From Psychrilyobacter atlanticus DSM 19335 (GTDB lineage Bacteria; Fusobacteriota; Fusobacteriia; Fusobacteriales; Fusobacteriaceae): a stretch of 64,000 nt of DNA. The notes beneath the pieces were generated by a model, which saw nothing but the letters and a program-made list of their open reading frames with translations, ran no database searches and had not been told where the DNA came from. The position numbers and the translations under genes were made by a program. Of this stretch, positions 28,199 to 37,983 are shown in pieces. The stretch lies in the NCBI RefSeq assembly GCF_000426625.1, contig NZ_KE384548.1:620001-684000 (forward strand), in the 5' to 3' direction. Position 1 is the first letter of the stretch. Each line of letters starts with the position of its first letter.

Positions 28199-31100
28199 TT
28201 AGATTTTACTTATATCAAAGATATCTAAGTCTCTGGTATCTACATCTTTTTCCATGATATTTAATACTGCATTTAGTGTATCCAGTGAAGTTAGTACTTC
28301 TACACCATATTCTATAGCAGTTCTTCTTATCTTAAACCCATCTCTTTGAGCATCATTTGCTTTTGTAGGAGTGTTGATAAGGAGATCTATTTGTTGAGTC
28401 TTTAATTTATCGATTATATTAGGAGATGCTTCATTTATTTTATTAACAGTCTCACATGCTACACCATTATTATTTAGATATTCAGCAGTCCCACCAGTTC
28501 CAATCATTGTACACCCTTGATTTATAAGTCTTTTAGCCAGGCTTAAAAATTCATCTTTATCGCTTCCTTTTATAGTAGCTAAAACTCTTTTATTCTTAAT
28601 TTCATGGATTCTGTATCCTCCTACAAGGCCCTTGTAGATAGCTTCATCCATATTGTTTCCTATTCCTAATACTTCTCCTGTAGATTTCATCTCAGGTCCT
28701 AATGATACTTCTACACCACCAAGTTTTTCAGTAGAGAATACTGGGACCTTTACTGCTACTAGATCCGGTTTCTTGTATATACCTGTACCGTATGGTAGAT
28801 CTGCTAATTTTTGCCCTAGCATTACTTTTGTTGCCAGTTCGATCATTGGAACACCAGCTACTTTCGAGATGTAAGGTACCGTTCTAGATGATCTAGGGTT
28901 TACTTCTATTATATATAGTTTATTTTCATAAGCTATAAATTGTATATTCATCATTCCTATTATATTTAACTCTTTAGCTAATTTTCTAGTGATATCTAAG
29001 ATCTCTTCTTCTGTTCCTTCATATAGGTTTTGTTGTGGATAAACTGTAATTGAGTCACCAGAATGTATTCCTGCTCTCTCTAAATGTTCCATGATTCCAG
29101 GGATAAGAACGTCTTCACCATCACAGATTGCATCTACTTCGATCTCTACACCATTTAAGTATTTATCTACTAATACTGGATTTTTAGGATCTCTAATGAA
29201 AGAAGCTTCTAAGTAACCTTTTAAGTTTTCCTCTAAGTAACAGATCTCCATCCCTTGTCCGCCCAATACATATGAAGGTCTTACTAATACCGGATATTTT
29301 ACTTTTTCAGCTTCTGCTATACCATCTTCAGTATTCCAAACAGCTCTTCCCTTTGGTCTATTTATATCTAATTTTTCCAATATAGCTTCAAATCTTTCTC
29401 TATCTTCAGCAGCATCTATCATCTCAGCAGAAGTACCGATTATATTGATTCCTAAATCTGCCAGATCATTTGCTAATTTTATAGCAGTCTGCCCACCAAA
29501 TTGTAAGATAACTCCCTCTGGGTTCTCTTTTTCAATGATATTCATTACATCTTCTAATACCAATGGTTCAAAGTATAGTTTATCAGCTGTTGAGAAATCT
29601 GTTGAAACAGTCTCAGGGTTATTGTTTATAATGATTGTCTCTATATCTAAATTTTGTAATGCTTTTACTGTGTGTACTGTACAGTAGTCAAATTCAATTC
29701 CCTGTCCTATTCTGATAGGCCCAGATCCAATAACTATAACTTTTCTTCTGTCTGATATTTCTACTTCATCATGCATGTCATAAGTTGAGTAGTAATAAGA
29801 TGAAGAAGCTTCAAATTCTCCTGCGCAGGTATCTACCATCTTGTATACAGGCATAACGTTTAACTCTTTTCTTTTAGCGACTATATCATCTTCGCTTATT
29901 CCCATAAATTTTGCCATTGCTCTGTCTGAGAAACCTTTCTTCTTCCAGTTTCTAAGATTTTTAGGAGTAAGGTCAGATAATTTAGTTTTCTTTAAAACTT
30001 CTTCTTGATTTACTATCCACTGTAATTTTTCCATGAAGAATGGATCCATTCCGGTAATCTTTTGTAACATAGTCTTTGTATATCCACGTCTCAGCATCTC
30101 AGCTAGATCAAATATTCTTTCATCGTCTGGGCTTACTACTCTCTTCTTTAATTCTTGCATAGATCTAATTGTAGATGCTTTATGTTCTAAACCATATTGT
30201 CCGATCTCTAGTGATCTAACACCTTTTAAAAATGCCGCTTCAAAGTTGTTTCCAATAGCCATGATCTCTCCAGTAGCCATCATCTTTGTACCTAATTTTC
30301 TGTCAGCCTTCTCAAATTTATCAAATGGCCACTTTGGAATCTTTACTACTATATAATCCAGTGCTGGTTCAAAACAAGCATATGTTTTTCCTGTAACTTC
30401 ATTTTTTACTTCATCCAGGGTATATCCTAATGATAATTTTGCTGCTACCCTTGCAATTGGATATCCAGTAGCTTTAGAAGCTAGTGCAGATGATCTAGAT
30501 ACTCTAGGGTTGATCTCAATAATTGCATATTCAAATGAATCAGGGTTAAGAGCGAACTGTACATTACACCCTCCTACAATTCCTATCTCATCTATTATGT
30601 TAAGTGCAGATGTTCTCAACATTTGATATTCTTTGTCAGATAATGTTTGAGATGGTGCTACTACTATACTATCTCCTGTATGAATTCCAACTGGGTCGAT
30701 ATTCTCCATATTACATACTGTAATTCTATTTCCATTTATATCTCTCATTACCTCATATTCTACTTCTTTCCAACCAAGGATCGATTTTTCAACTAATACT
30801 TGTCCTACTCTAGATAAAACCAGTCCTTTTAATAAGATGTCTTCTAATTCTTGAGGATTATTTGCCATCCCTCCTCCAGTACCACCTAATGTGTATGCAG
30901 GTCTTACAATTAATGGATATCCTATTTTTGCAGCGAACTCCAATCCATCTTCTAGGTTCTCAACTATCATACTCTCTATAGTAGGTTCCCCTATCTTATT
31001 CATGGCATCTCTAAATAGGTCTCTGTCTTCTCCCCTTTTAATAGAATCAATAGTTGTTCCCAATACCTTTATATTGTGTTCTGTTAATATTCCACTGTCT

Positions 31101-31405
31101 TCTAATTCTACTGCCATGTTAAGAGCAGTTTGTCCACCCATTCCAACTAAGATTGAATCTGGTTTTTCCTTTATGATTACCTTAGTTACAAATTCCAATG
31201 TAATAGGCTCTATATATATTCTATCAGCGACACTTTTATCGGTCATTATCGTAGCGGGGTTAGAGTTTATTAATACTACTTCTATTCCCTCTTCCTTTAA
31301 TGCTTCACAAGCCTGGGTTCCAGAATAATCAAATTCAGCAGCTTGTCCTATTACAATTGGTCCTGATCCTATTACAAGGGTTTTCTTTATATTTTTATCT
31401 AACAT
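28199..31405 (-). CDS. carB: Carbamoyl-phosphate synthase large subunit
   Basis: About 1068 residues, normal for CarB. It makes carbamoyl phosphate from ammonia (delivered by CarA), bicarbonate and two ATP. Two homologous ATP-grasp halves are visible, each opening with a GSGPI-x-IGQ motif ([19 protein letters not shown] at the start and [17 protein letters not shown] in mid-protein). The C-terminal MGS-like allosteric domain ([20 protein letters not shown]) follows, where UMP or ornithine usually bind. The start is the ATG at 31405 with TGGAGG 7 bases upstream rather than the longer frame at 31420. It lies 92 bases after carA on the same transcript. Confidence 0.95.
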   Translation of the reverse strand: MLDKNIKKTLVIGSGPIVIGQAAEFDYSGTQACEALKEEGIEVVLINSNPATIMTDKSVADRIYIEPITLEFVTKVIIKEKPDSILVGMGGQTALNMAVELEDSGILTEHNIKVLGTTIDSIKRGEDRDLFRDAMNKIGEPTIESMIVENLEDGLEFAAKIGYPLIVRPAYTLGGTGGGMANNPQELEDILLKGLVLSRVGQVLVEKSILGWKEVEYEVMRDINGNRITVCNMENIDPVGIHTGDSIVVAPSQTLSDKEYQMLRTSALNIIDEIGIVGGCNVQFALNPDSFEYAIIEINPRVSRSSALASKATGYPIARVAAKLSLGYTLDEVKNEVTGKTYACFEPALDYIVVKIPKWPFDKFEKADRKLGTKMMATGEIMAIGNNFEAAFLKGVRSLEIGQYGLEHKASTIRSMQELKKRVVSPDDERIFDLAEMLRRGYTKTMLQKITGMDPFFMEKLQWIVNQEEVLKKTKLSDLTPKNLRNWKKKGFSDRAMAKFMGISEDDIVAKRKELNVMPVYKMVDTCAGEFEASSSYYYSTYDMHDEVEISDRRKVIVIGSGPIRIGQGIEFDYCTVHTVKALQNLDIETIIINNNPETVSTDFSTADKLYFEPLVLEDVMNIIEKENPEGVILQFGGQTAIKLANDLADLGINIIGTSAEMIDAAEDRERFEAILEKLDINRPKGRAVWNTEDGIAEAEKVKYPVLVRPSYVLGGQGMEICYLEENLKGYLEASFIRDPKNPVLVDKYLNGVEIEVDAICDGEDVLIPGIMEHLERAGIHSGDSITVYPQQNLYEGTEEEILDITRKLAKELNIIGMMNIQFIAYENKLYIIEVNPRSSRTVPYISKVAGVPMIELATKVMLGQKLADLPYGTGIYKKPDLVAVKVPVFSTEKLGGVEVSLGPEMKSTGEVLGIGNNMDEAIYKGLVGGYRIHEIKNKRVLATIKGSDKDEFLSLAKRLINQGCTMIGTGGTAEYLNNNGVACETVNKINEASPNIIDKLKTQQIDLLINTPTKANDAQRDGFKIRRTAIEYGVEVLTSLDTLNAVLNIMEKDVDTRDLDIFDISKI

Positions 31406-31497
31406 TGAGTTAACCTCCATATATTTAAATTAGTAATTACTAATTTGTTTCTAGTATATTATCTTTCTTCTGTATAACCATTAATTGTTTACTCTGT

Positions 31498-32559
31498 CTA
31501 TCCCAGCATTTTAATAAAATCATCGAATACATATTGAGAATCTTCCGGTCCCGGTGCTGCTTCTGGATGATACTGTACCGATGCTATCTTATTCTTGTAG
31601 TCTTTCATCCCCTCTACTGAGTTATCATTTAAGTTTATTTGAGTGATCTCTACACCTTCTGGCATCTTGTCTACCACATACCCATGATTTTGAGATGTGA
31701 TAAAGATCTTATTTTTTTCCAAGTCTTTTACCGGATGGTTAGCTCCTCTATGACCAAACTTTAATTTATTAGTGGAACCTCCTAATGCCCAAGCCAATAG
31801 CTGGTGTCCTAAACATATTCCGATTATAGGAGTTTTTCCAATCATTTTCTTTATTTCGTTTATTACGTCTGTAAGATCAGCGGGATCTCCAGGCCCATTA
31901 GATAAAAATACACCATCTAGGTCATAGGATAAGATCTCCTCAGCAGTTGTATTCCATGGGAATATAGTTAAGTCACAGTTTCTCTTGTGGAATGATCTGA
32001 TGATATTTTGTTTGATACCAAAATCAATCATTCCGATTTTTTTATTTACTTTTTCAGCACCACATGGAGCTTCATAGATCTCTTTTGTACTTACTGTACT
32101 TACTGCGTCTATATTTGAAAAATCATTCATTGTATTTTTGATTTCTTTTTGTGTAAGCTCGTCTACAGTGATGATAGCTTTCATAGATCCGTTATCTCTT
32201 ATGATCTTAGTCAGGTGTCTTGTATCTATACCTTTAAATCCCATTATCTTATGTTGTTTTAGATAACCATCTAATGTCATCTCACATCTAAAGTTGTTTG
32301 GTAATTTAGCAGGTTCTTTTATTACAAATCCTCTTACCTTTGCACCATTACTCTCTAAGTCATCTAGGTTAAGACCATAGTTTCCTATCATTGGATAAGT
32401 CATTACAACTATTTGTCCATAATAAGATGGATCAGTAAGAACTTCTTGATACCCTGTCATAGATGTATTAAACACCAACTCTCCTACAGCTTCCTCTGTG
32501 TAACCAAAAGCTTTTCCTTCAAATACCATTCCATTTTCTAATATCAATTTTGCCTTCAT
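31498..32559 (-). CDS. carA: Carbamoyl-phosphate synthase small subunit (glutaminase)
   Basis: A 353-residue class I amidotransferase that hydrolyses glutamine and channels ammonia to CarB. The N-terminal CarA-specific domain (FNTSMTGYQEVLTDPSYYGQ) is followed by the glutaminase with oxyanion segment LSNGPGDP, nucleophile cysteine in GICLGHQ and catalytic HPE in QYHPEA. First structural gene of the carA-carB-pyrB operon. Its ATG follows TAGGAGGCGTT, almost the same ribosome binding site as the leader frame upstream. An intrinsic terminator and a leader reading frame separate it from the promoter. Confidence 0.95.
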   Translation of the reverse strand: MKAKLILENGMVFEGKAFGYTEEAVGELVFNTSMTGYQEVLTDPSYYGQIVVMTYPMIGNYGLNLDDLESNGAKVRGFVIKEPAKLPNNFRCEMTLDGYLKQHKIMGFKGIDTRHLTKIIRDNGSMKAIITVDELTQKEIKNTMNDFSNIDAVSTVSTKEIYEAPCGAEKVNKKIGMIDFGIKQNIIRSFHKRNCDLTIFPWNTTAEEILSYDLDGVFLSNGPGDPADLTDVINEIKKMIGKTPIIGICLGHQLLAWALGGSTNKLKFGHRGANHPVKDLEKNKIFITSQNHGYVVDKMPEGVEITQINLNDNSVEGMKDYKNKIASVQYHPEAAPGPEDSQYVFDDFIKMLG

Positions 32560-32590
32560 AACGCCTCCTAGGTTCTCATAAGTTTATGCT

Positions 32591-32633
32591 AAAAAAAAAG
32601 AATAATAACTAAAATAGATTAGTCATTATTCTT
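32591..32633 (-). terminator. Attenuator terminator upstream of carA
   Basis: Read on the minus strand: AAGAATAATGACT, a 10-base loop, AGTTATTATTCTT, then nine T. The pairing is complete with one G-U. The terminator lies between the promoter and carA, so the operon is expressed only if it is bypassed. The first base of the leader stop codon (TAA, 32621-32619) is the last base of the ascending arm, so a ribosome at the stop would prevent folding. Confidence 0.85.
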
Positions 32634-32777
32634 TAGAATAAAATTATTATTAAAATTTAAAAACAAAGATACAGCTCCATATGCTATATAGGGAACATCT
32701 TTTAAAAATAAAAATTTGTTAAATTGAAATATATTGTTAAAATTAATTGGTATTACTAATAGTCTATTATTTTTCAA
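32619..32777 (-). CDS. Leader peptide of the carA-carB-pyrB operon
   Basis: A 52-codon frame starting at TTG (32777) with GGAGG eight bases upstream. Peptide beginning MKNNRLLVIP, with the central block KDVPYIAYGAV and ending in KNND. It is rich in Phe, Ile, Leu and Asn because its mRNA is U/A-rich. The block DVPY-x3-GAV recurs in the leader of the other pyrimidine operon (37984-38127), with similar distances to the stop (16 versus 15 codons after the valine). The stop overlaps the attenuator. The likely role is in cis: coupling translation of the leader to transcription of car-pyrB. No family is known to me. Confidence 0.72.
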   Translation of the reverse strand: MKNNRLLVIPINFNNIFQFNKFLFLKDVPYIAYGAVSLFLNFNNNFILKNND

Positions 32778-32807
32778 ATTTAACGCCTCCTAAAATTTTC
32801 TTATATC

Positions 32808-32836
32808 AGAATATCAAAAATAATTGAATGTGTCAA
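32808..32836 (-). promoter_or_regulatory. Promoter of the carA-carB-pyrB operon
   Basis: TTGACA (32831-32836), 17-base spacer, TATTCT (32808-32813) on the minus strand; transcription would start about 25 bases before the leader TTG. The 32560-32919 gap is accounted for by this promoter, the leader frame and the attenuator. Confidence 0.75.
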
Positions 32837-32919
32837 TATTTATTTTTGAATTCCCTCGGATATTGGTGTAACATGATATATAGCCTAAAATAATTTTAAA
32901 TAGCAAAGGAGGAGTAAAG

Positions 32920-33900
32920 ATGAAGAAGATATGTATTTTTTTGTTTATGATTTTAATTTCAGTTTTCAGTTTTTCAGAGTCGGAAAATATTTTTGGTAAA
33001 TTCGCAATTGGAGAAAATGTAGTTGTAAATGATGTTGATGAAGGGGATTTAGTTGTAGCAGGTAGAGAAGTCCTGATAGACAGGAATTTCTCTAAACGTG
33101 TAATTATTGCTGGGGAAAGAATTACAATAAAAAGCAGATCGAAAGAGGTTTATTTAGCAGGGAAATATATTAAAATAGATGGAGGAGTAGAAGAAAATTT
33201 AAATATAATGGCTAAAAGTTTATATATAAATGCTCCTGTAGGTGGAGATGTCAGGATGGTTGTTGAAAATGCAGTTGTCTCAGAAGGAGCAGTTATAAAT
33301 GGTGATATTGAGATAGATGGAAATCTTTTGATATCTAAAGGGGCAGTTGTTAAAGGGAATATTTATTATGATGATCAATTGCCTGTTATAGAAGGTCGTG
33401 TAATGGGAGAACTTGTAAAGAAAACAGATAAAAATTATTCCTATGAAAGACACCTTACTTTTCTTCCATTTAAACTGTTTTCGGTATTTTATTTATTTAT
33501 ACTCACCTATATAATTTTTAAACTAAAAAAAGAGTTAGGAAGGGAAAGACTAGAAAGATATTTAAATAATAAAAGTTTAATTCTATTCAATGGATTTGCA
33601 GGCTTGGTACTTATCCCTGCAGCTGTAATACTACTCTTTATCACAATTTTAGGATTTCCTGTAGGAGTCTTATTGATATTATTCTATTTTATATTGATGT
33701 TCTTGGCTATCCCTATAGCAAATCTAATAATAGCTGCTAAATATTTTGATGAGATAAATTTTCTCAAACTTCTACTAACTAGTTTTATTATAACAATTTT
33801 AATAAATTTACCATTTGTAGGCTGGTTGATAAAATTATTCTTAATCTTACTTGGGTTAGGAAGCATAATAGATAGTTTTAAAAATAAAATCAGATTATAA
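32920..33900 (+). CDS. Bactofilin-like polymer-forming domain with C-terminal membrane region
   Basis: A 326-residue protein with an N-terminal signal peptide (KKICIFLFMILISVFSF). A beta-helical region of short hydrophobic-glycine repeats follows (about 30-165; for example GDVRMVVENAVVSEGAVING), like bactofilins and polymer-forming cytoskeletal proteins. Four or so transmembrane helices come last (about 185-320). The signal peptide places the beta helix outside the cytoplasm, unlike classic bactofilins, so it may be an envelope scaffold; this is inference. The start follows AAAGGAGGAG. It is transcribed alone, divergent from the car operon. Confidence 0.7.
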   Translation: MKKICIFLFMILISVFSFSESENIFGKFAIGENVVVNDVDEGDLVVAGREVLIDRNFSKRVIIAGERITIKSRSKEVYLAGKYIKIDGGVEENLNIMAKSLYINAPVGGDVRMVVENAVVSEGAVINGDIEIDGNLLISKGAVVKGNIYYDDQLPVIEGRVMGELVKKTDKNYSYERHLTFLPFKLFSVFYLFILTYIIFKLKKELGRERLERYLNNKSLILFNGFAGLVLIPAAVILLFITILGFPVGVLLILFYFILMFLAIPIANLIIAAKYFDEINFLKLLLTSFIITILINLPFVGWLIKLFLILLGLGSIIDSFKNKIRL

Positions 33901-33903
33901 TAA

Positions 33904-33940
33904 AAAAGAGGAGAGACGACCCAGAAGGGTCGTCCTCTTT
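33904..33940. terminator. Bidirectional terminator between bactofilin-like and HD-GYP genes
   Basis: Stem AAAGAGGA plus GACGACCC paired with GGGTCGTC plus CTCTTT around an AGAA loop, between convergent genes. Confidence 0.85.
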
Positions 33941-36158
33941 ATTTTATGTGTTCCCTATTGGATTCAAAGATTAGATTAAATTTTTCATTATGTTTTATAA
34001 ATATATTTACAATCTCAGGATCAAAATGTTTTCCGCTTTCCTCTGAAATGATTCCCATAGATTTCTCATGGGTAAACCCGTCTTTGTAGGATCTTTTTTG
34101 CCGGAGTGCATCATAGACATCAGAAAGAGCAACGATTCTTGCTTCTAAAGGAATTTCTTTCCCCTTTAACCCCTCTAAATACCCCATACCATTCCATTTC
34201 TCATGGTGATAAAGTGCTATATTCTCTACCATAAGAGGGAGGTTAGCGTCTTTTATAAGATTATATCCTATCTTTACATGTTCTTTCATAGATTTAAATT
34301 CTTCTTCAGATAACCTGCCTTTTTTCTTTAAAATACCATCATGTACTCCTATCTTCCCTATGTCATGGAGGGAGGCATAGAAACCAATATCTTTAATAAA
34401 GTTTTTGTGACACCTGAGCTTTTCTGCAATTAATCTTGAATATTCATTGACCCTTCTTATATGATTACCGGTGTCTTCATCATTATAGTAATTAGCATTT
34501 TCAAGAGTAGTAACTAGGGATAGAGTGATTTTTTGCAGGGCTACCTTTCTATTTGTAACATTCCTATAGGAAATAAGGGTAATACTCAATATAACTAGGG
34601 AAATAACTAATATAAATATAGAAACCTTATAATCACTGGTAAAACTACTATAGTGAGCATTCCACTTTTTCATCAAAAATTTATTTTCTATATGAAGCTT
34701 AGAGAATATCTTATTTAAAACACTATAAAGTTCAGGGTTGTCTTTACTTACAGCAAAGGAAACCTCATAAATTTTATCGGTAACTCCAGCAATCTTTATA
34801 TCGTTTATTTTGATACCAGAAAGGCGATTTTCAATAGTTTTCATATCTCCTACCAAGAAATCAACTTTACCCTCTCTCAAGAGGTTGAAAGATTCTCCTA
34901 GGGAGGTAGTGTTAATATAGGTTGCACTATTCAGGTGCTCTTTTAAATAACTGATATAATATGCACCTTTAATTACTGCTATAGTAGTATTTTCCAAATC
35001 TGAAATCTCATCTATAAATCCACCTGATTGCCGGTTATAAACACTTAAATTAAAGGAGTAATATGGTTCCGGGAATAAGAATTTTTTTTCTCGTTCAGGG
35101 GTTTTAATTAAAAGAGGGAGGATAAAATCTTTGTGGGTATGGGAGTCCTCATAAATTTTATCTTCCTTCACTATATATTCTACATCTATATTTTCATTTA
35201 ATATGTTTTTTATAGATTTTATATAGTCGATTGTAAGCCCCTTTAGATCACCTTTGGAATCTCTAGAATAGTAAGGGTAATAATTATCATCTTTTAAAAG
35301 GACTAACTGTAATTTTGAAAGGTGGCTTAAAAATTCCCTTTCCTGAGAACTGAAATGGATACTGTTTTTTTTATACTGCAGGAGGTAATGTCCTATAAGT
35401 TGTGATCTATCCTCATCACTATACAGATCTATAAGTTTATTAAAAATATCTTTTAGGGGACTGTATTCTTTTTTTATGGCAAATTTGAGATTGGAATGAA
35501 TATCAGGTAATAAAATATTAAGTTTAATAGTAGTATTTAAGTCGATAAAATTACTATTTTTTTCTATTTCACCTATATATAACAATGACTCATTTTCATT
35601 TAATTTTTTGAACGCTTGCTTTCTATCTTTTACAAAAATAGGCGTTATGTTTAAATAACCGTATTTATCTATAAAATCATCATATAATTTATCTCCCTTT
35701 AAAAAAATGATTTTTCTATCTTTTAAATCTAAGATTTTTTTTATGTCCTGCTGTCCCATAACTGCTGTATTAAAATCATAGATGGGGTTAGAAAAAACAT
35801 AATAATTCTGCAAGTCCTTTTTTTCTAACATATCAAAGATTATTGTTCCTTCTCCCCTTTCTTTGAGTTTAGACAACTCGAAGATCTCTTTGGGAATTAT
35901 ATTTAAGTTAAGACCAAAACTTTTATTCATCCCTTGGGTGATCTTAGGGTAGAGTCCTCTTTGATTTTTTTCAAGATCGTAAAAAAATAAAAAATTGTCA
36001 GAATTTTCTACAAATACGTCTATTTTTTTACCTTCTATTTCCTTTAAAAAAGTTATCTCCTTTTCTGAAAGAGAGATTTTAGATAGATCAATTTCAGATT
36101 TTGAATAAAGATTAGTTCCTAAAAAAAATATAACCAAAAACATTATATATTTATTCAT
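33939..36158 (-). CDS. Two periplasmic solute-binding (SBP_bac_3) domains, membrane helix and HD-GYP phosphodiesterase
   Basis: A 739-residue transmembrane sensor. After a signal peptide, two amino-acid-binding-protein-like domains (about 40-265 and 270-500) would face the periplasm. One helix (about 508-530) and an HD-GYP domain (about 550-735) follow. The metal-binding HD is in SLHDIGKIG, with later ligands in EHVKIG, LYHHEKWNG and SDVYDAL. The GYP element reads GYLEGLKG (Leu for Pro), so c-di-GMP specificity is probable rather than certain. It is likely to couple an extracellular amino acid or similar ligand to cyclic dinucleotide breakdown, the counterpart of the GGDEF protein at 25478-26986. 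Confidence 0.85.
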   Translation of the reverse strand: MNKYIMFLVIFFLGTNLYSKSEIDLSKISLSEKEITFLKEIEGKKIDVFVENSDNFLFFYDLEKNQRGLYPKITQGMNKSFGLNLNIIPKEIFELSKLKERGEGTIIFDMLEKKDLQNYYVFSNPIYDFNTAVMGQQDIKKILDLKDRKIIFLKGDKLYDDFIDKYGYLNITPIFVKDRKQAFKKLNENESLLYIGEIEKNSNFIDLNTTIKLNILLPDIHSNLKFAIKKEYSPLKDIFNKLIDLYSDEDRSQLIGHYLLQYKKNSIHFSSQEREFLSHLSKLQLVLLKDDNYYPYYSRDSKGDLKGLTIDYIKSIKNILNENIDVEYIVKEDKIYEDSHTHKDFILPLLIKTPEREKKFLFPEPYYSFNLSVYNRQSGGFIDEISDLENTTIAVIKGAYYISYLKEHLNSATYINTTSLGESFNLLREGKVDFLVGDMKTIENRLSGIKINDIKIAGVTDKIYEVSFAVSKDNPELYSVLNKIFSKLHIENKFLMKKWNAHYSSFTSDYKVSIFILVISLVILSITLISYRNVTNRKVALQKITLSLVTTLENANYYNDEDTGNHIRRVNEYSRLIAEKLRCHKNFIKDIGFYASLHDIGKIGVHDGILKKKGRLSEEEFKSMKEHVKIGYNLIKDANLPLMVENIALYHHEKWNGMGYLEGLKGKEIPLEARIVALSDVYDALRQKRSYKDGFTHEKSMGIISEESGKHFDPEIVNIFIKHNEKFNLIFESNREHIK

Positions 36159-36223
36159 TTTTCTCCTCCTTTTATTTTTCCTAGTAAATAAAATTTACTA
36201 AGAAATAAAAAATTTCCTAGTTA

Positions 36224-36260
36224 GAATAAAAAAAGGAACCTGAGGTTCCACTTTTTATTC
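36224..36260 (-). terminator. Terminator of the GAF/fRMsr gene
   Basis: GGAACC-TGA-GGTTCC core extended by A/T pairing (GAATAAAAA with TTTTTATTC), just beyond the stop. Confidence 0.75.
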
Positions 36261-36272
36261 TTATAATATATA

Positions 36273-36740
36273 TTATATATTGCTGTTAGCTATTAAAATC
36301 ATAACTAATTTTTCTAAATTAATTTTATCTTCCTCAGAAAATCTATTCAATTTTGGACTGTCTATATCCAATACCCCAATTAATCTATTTTCTTTTATCA
36401 GTGGAATTACAATCTCTGAGTTAGATGCTAAATCACAGGCTATATGACCAGGGAATTTATGTACATCAGGGACTACATATGTAACTTTGTCTCTTGCAGA
36501 ACTTCCGCAGACTCCCTTTCCCAACTCAATTTTAGTAGTAGCTGTAAGACCTTGAAAGGGTCCTAAAATCAATTTCTCATTTTTCCATAAGTAAAACCCT
36601 GCCCAGTTTAGATCCTCAATATTATTAAAGATCAGGGAAGAAATATTGGCACAGTTGGCAATAAAATCGTCTTCAGTTTCAGTTAAATTTTTAGCTAAGT
36701 TTAAAAGGTAGGTATAACTTTTAACGGGATTACTATTCAT
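36273..36740 (-). CDS. GAF-domain free methionine-(R)-sulfoxide reductase
   Basis: A 155-residue single GAF domain matching fRMsr, which reduces free L-methionine-R-sulfoxide in the cytoplasm. Signature segments are LNWAGFYLW, LGPFQGLTA, GKGVCGSSA (Cys78) and DVHKFPGHIACD (Cys102). In the E. coli enzyme three cysteines take part, spaced 10 and 24 residues. Here the spacing 78-102 is kept, but the position ten residues before Cys78 is threonine (Thr68), so one resolving cysteine is missing and recycling may differ. Neighbouring desulfoferrodoxin suggests a shared oxidative-stress theme. Confidence 0.88.
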   Translation of the reverse strand: MNSNPVKSYTYLLNLAKNLTETEDDFIANCANISSLIFNNIEDLNWAGFYLWKNEKLILGPFQGLTATTKIELGKGVCGSSARDKVTYVVPDVHKFPGHIACDLASNSEIVIPLIKENRLIGVLDIDSPKLNRFSEEDKINLEKLVMILIANSNI

Positions 36741-36794
36741 GATGTCTACAACTCCTTAATTTTTAGTTTAAGTGAGTATATCATAATTTATAAA

Positions 36795-36820
36795 AAAAAG
36801 AGAGATATATCTCTCTTTTT
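36795..36820 (-). terminator. Terminator of the YchJ-like gene
   Basis: AAAAAGAGAGATATATCTCTCTTTTT, a self-complementary stem with flanking A/T runs. Confidence 0.65.
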
Positions 36821-36862
36821 CTCTGTATTTACCTTGGGTAAAAAATACAGTAAATGTTCTAT

Positions 36863-37348
36863 TTAGTTTTTCCCACAACATTTTTTATACTTTTTACCTG
36901 ATCCACATGGACATGGGTCATTTCTACCAATTTTAACTTCTTTTTTGATAGTCTTTTGTGTAGATAATGCTGAATCATACATCCATGCTCCATCTATCTT
37001 TTTAAATACTGATCTTTCATGGTGAAACAATGTTTCTCCCTCTTCTAAATAGTGACCTTTAAATTCTACAATACCTTCAGAATCGTCAGCTCCTCCATCT
37101 ACAGTTTCAATTATTTCTAATTTATTCCACTCTGTAGATTCAGACCAGTGTTTGATCTCTTCTTTACTAAGAGTTCCACGTGTTTTAGGATTATGTGTAT
37201 TATAAACATAATCTACTTCTCCTACAACATAAGCTGTATATCTAGATCTCATTGTATCTTCAGCAGTAATTGGTGTTTTCTCACCTAATATATATGGCTT
37301 ACAACATTCTTCATAACTTAATTCTTTTCCACAAGGGCAGTTTTTCAT
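36863..37348 (-). CDS. YchJ-family protein with SEC-C metal-binding motifs
   Basis: A 161-residue protein with a cysteine cluster at each end: [13 protein letters not shown] at the N-terminus and the SEC-C motif [18 protein letters not shown] at the C-terminus (zinc binding, as at the tail of SecA). An NTF2-like YchJ domain lies between them ([31 protein letters not shown]). The biochemical role of the family is unknown. The ATG follows TAGGAGGAAA. Confidence 0.88.
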   Translation of the reverse strand: MKNCPCGKELSYEECCKPYILGEKTPITAEDTMRSRYTAYVVGEVDYVYNTHNPKTRGTLSKEEIKHWSESTEWNKLEIIETVDGGADDSEGIVEFKGHYLEEGETLFHHERSVFKKIDGAWMYDSALSTQKTIKKEVKIGRNDPCPCGSGKKYKKCCGKN

Positions 37349-37533
37349 TTATTTTCCTCCTAAATATTATGCATAATTGCTTATAATTATACCATATGTA
37401 GAGTAAATTTCCTAAGAGTTCCTATAGATAGACAGAAGAGCATAAATATTAAAAAAAAATTAAAATTTAATTAGAAAAAAGATGAAAATAGAGTATACTA
37501 GGACAAGGAGACAAAAAAATCAGGGGGGTAAAA

Positions 37534-37911
37534 ATGACTAAGAAATTAGAGGTTTTTAAATGTGAAATATGCGGTAATATTGTAGAGGTAGTTCATACAG
37601 GAGCTGGAGTATTAAGCTGTTGTGGAAAAGAGATGGTTTTACAAATAGAGAACACAAGAGATGCTGCTGTAGAAAAGCACATACCGAAAGTTATTAAATT
37701 AAGTGATGGTTATGAGGTTCAAGTGGGGTCGACTCTTCATCCTATGACAGAAGATCATTATATTGAATGGATAGAATTAATAGTGGATGGTTGTGTATCT
37801 ACTCAATTTTTAAAACCGGGAGATCTGCCAAAAGTTACTTTTAAAGCATGTTATGGAGAAAAAGCAGAGGCTAGAGCTTATTGCAATCTTCATGGACACT
37901 GGAAAAAATAA
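37534..37911 (+). CDS. dfx: Desulfoferrodoxin (superoxide reductase)
   Basis: A 125-residue two-iron protein that reduces superoxide to peroxide in anaerobes. The N-terminal desulforedoxin centre has CEICG and the adjacent pair in LSCCGKEM. The C-terminal superoxide-reductase site has histidines in VEKHIP, STLHPMTEDHYIEW and the cysteine and histidine of CNLHGHW. Length and motif order are those of class I (2Fe) desulfoferrodoxin. The ATG follows GGGGGG. It ends just 9 bases before the promoter of the pyrK leader. Confidence 0.95.
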   Translation: MTKKLEVFKCEICGNIVEVVHTGAGVLSCCGKEMVLQIENTRDAAVEKHIPKVIKLSDGYEVQVGSTLHPMTEDHYIEWIELIVDGCVSTQFLKPGDLPKVTFKACYGEKAEARAYCNLHGHWKK

Positions 37912-37920
37912 AGAAATTCC

Positions 37921-37949
37921 TTGACAGTTCCTTATGGCTGTGGTAATAT
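37921..37949 (+). promoter_or_regulatory. Promoter of the pyrK-pyrD-pyrF-pyrC-pyrE operon
   Basis: TTGACA (37921-37926), exactly 17 bases, TAATAT (37944-37949). Transcription would begin near 37956, about 28 bases before the leader ATG. Confidence 0.8.
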
Positions 37950-37983
37950 CTCTAAAAGATAAAAAAAGAGAGGGAGGAATAAG

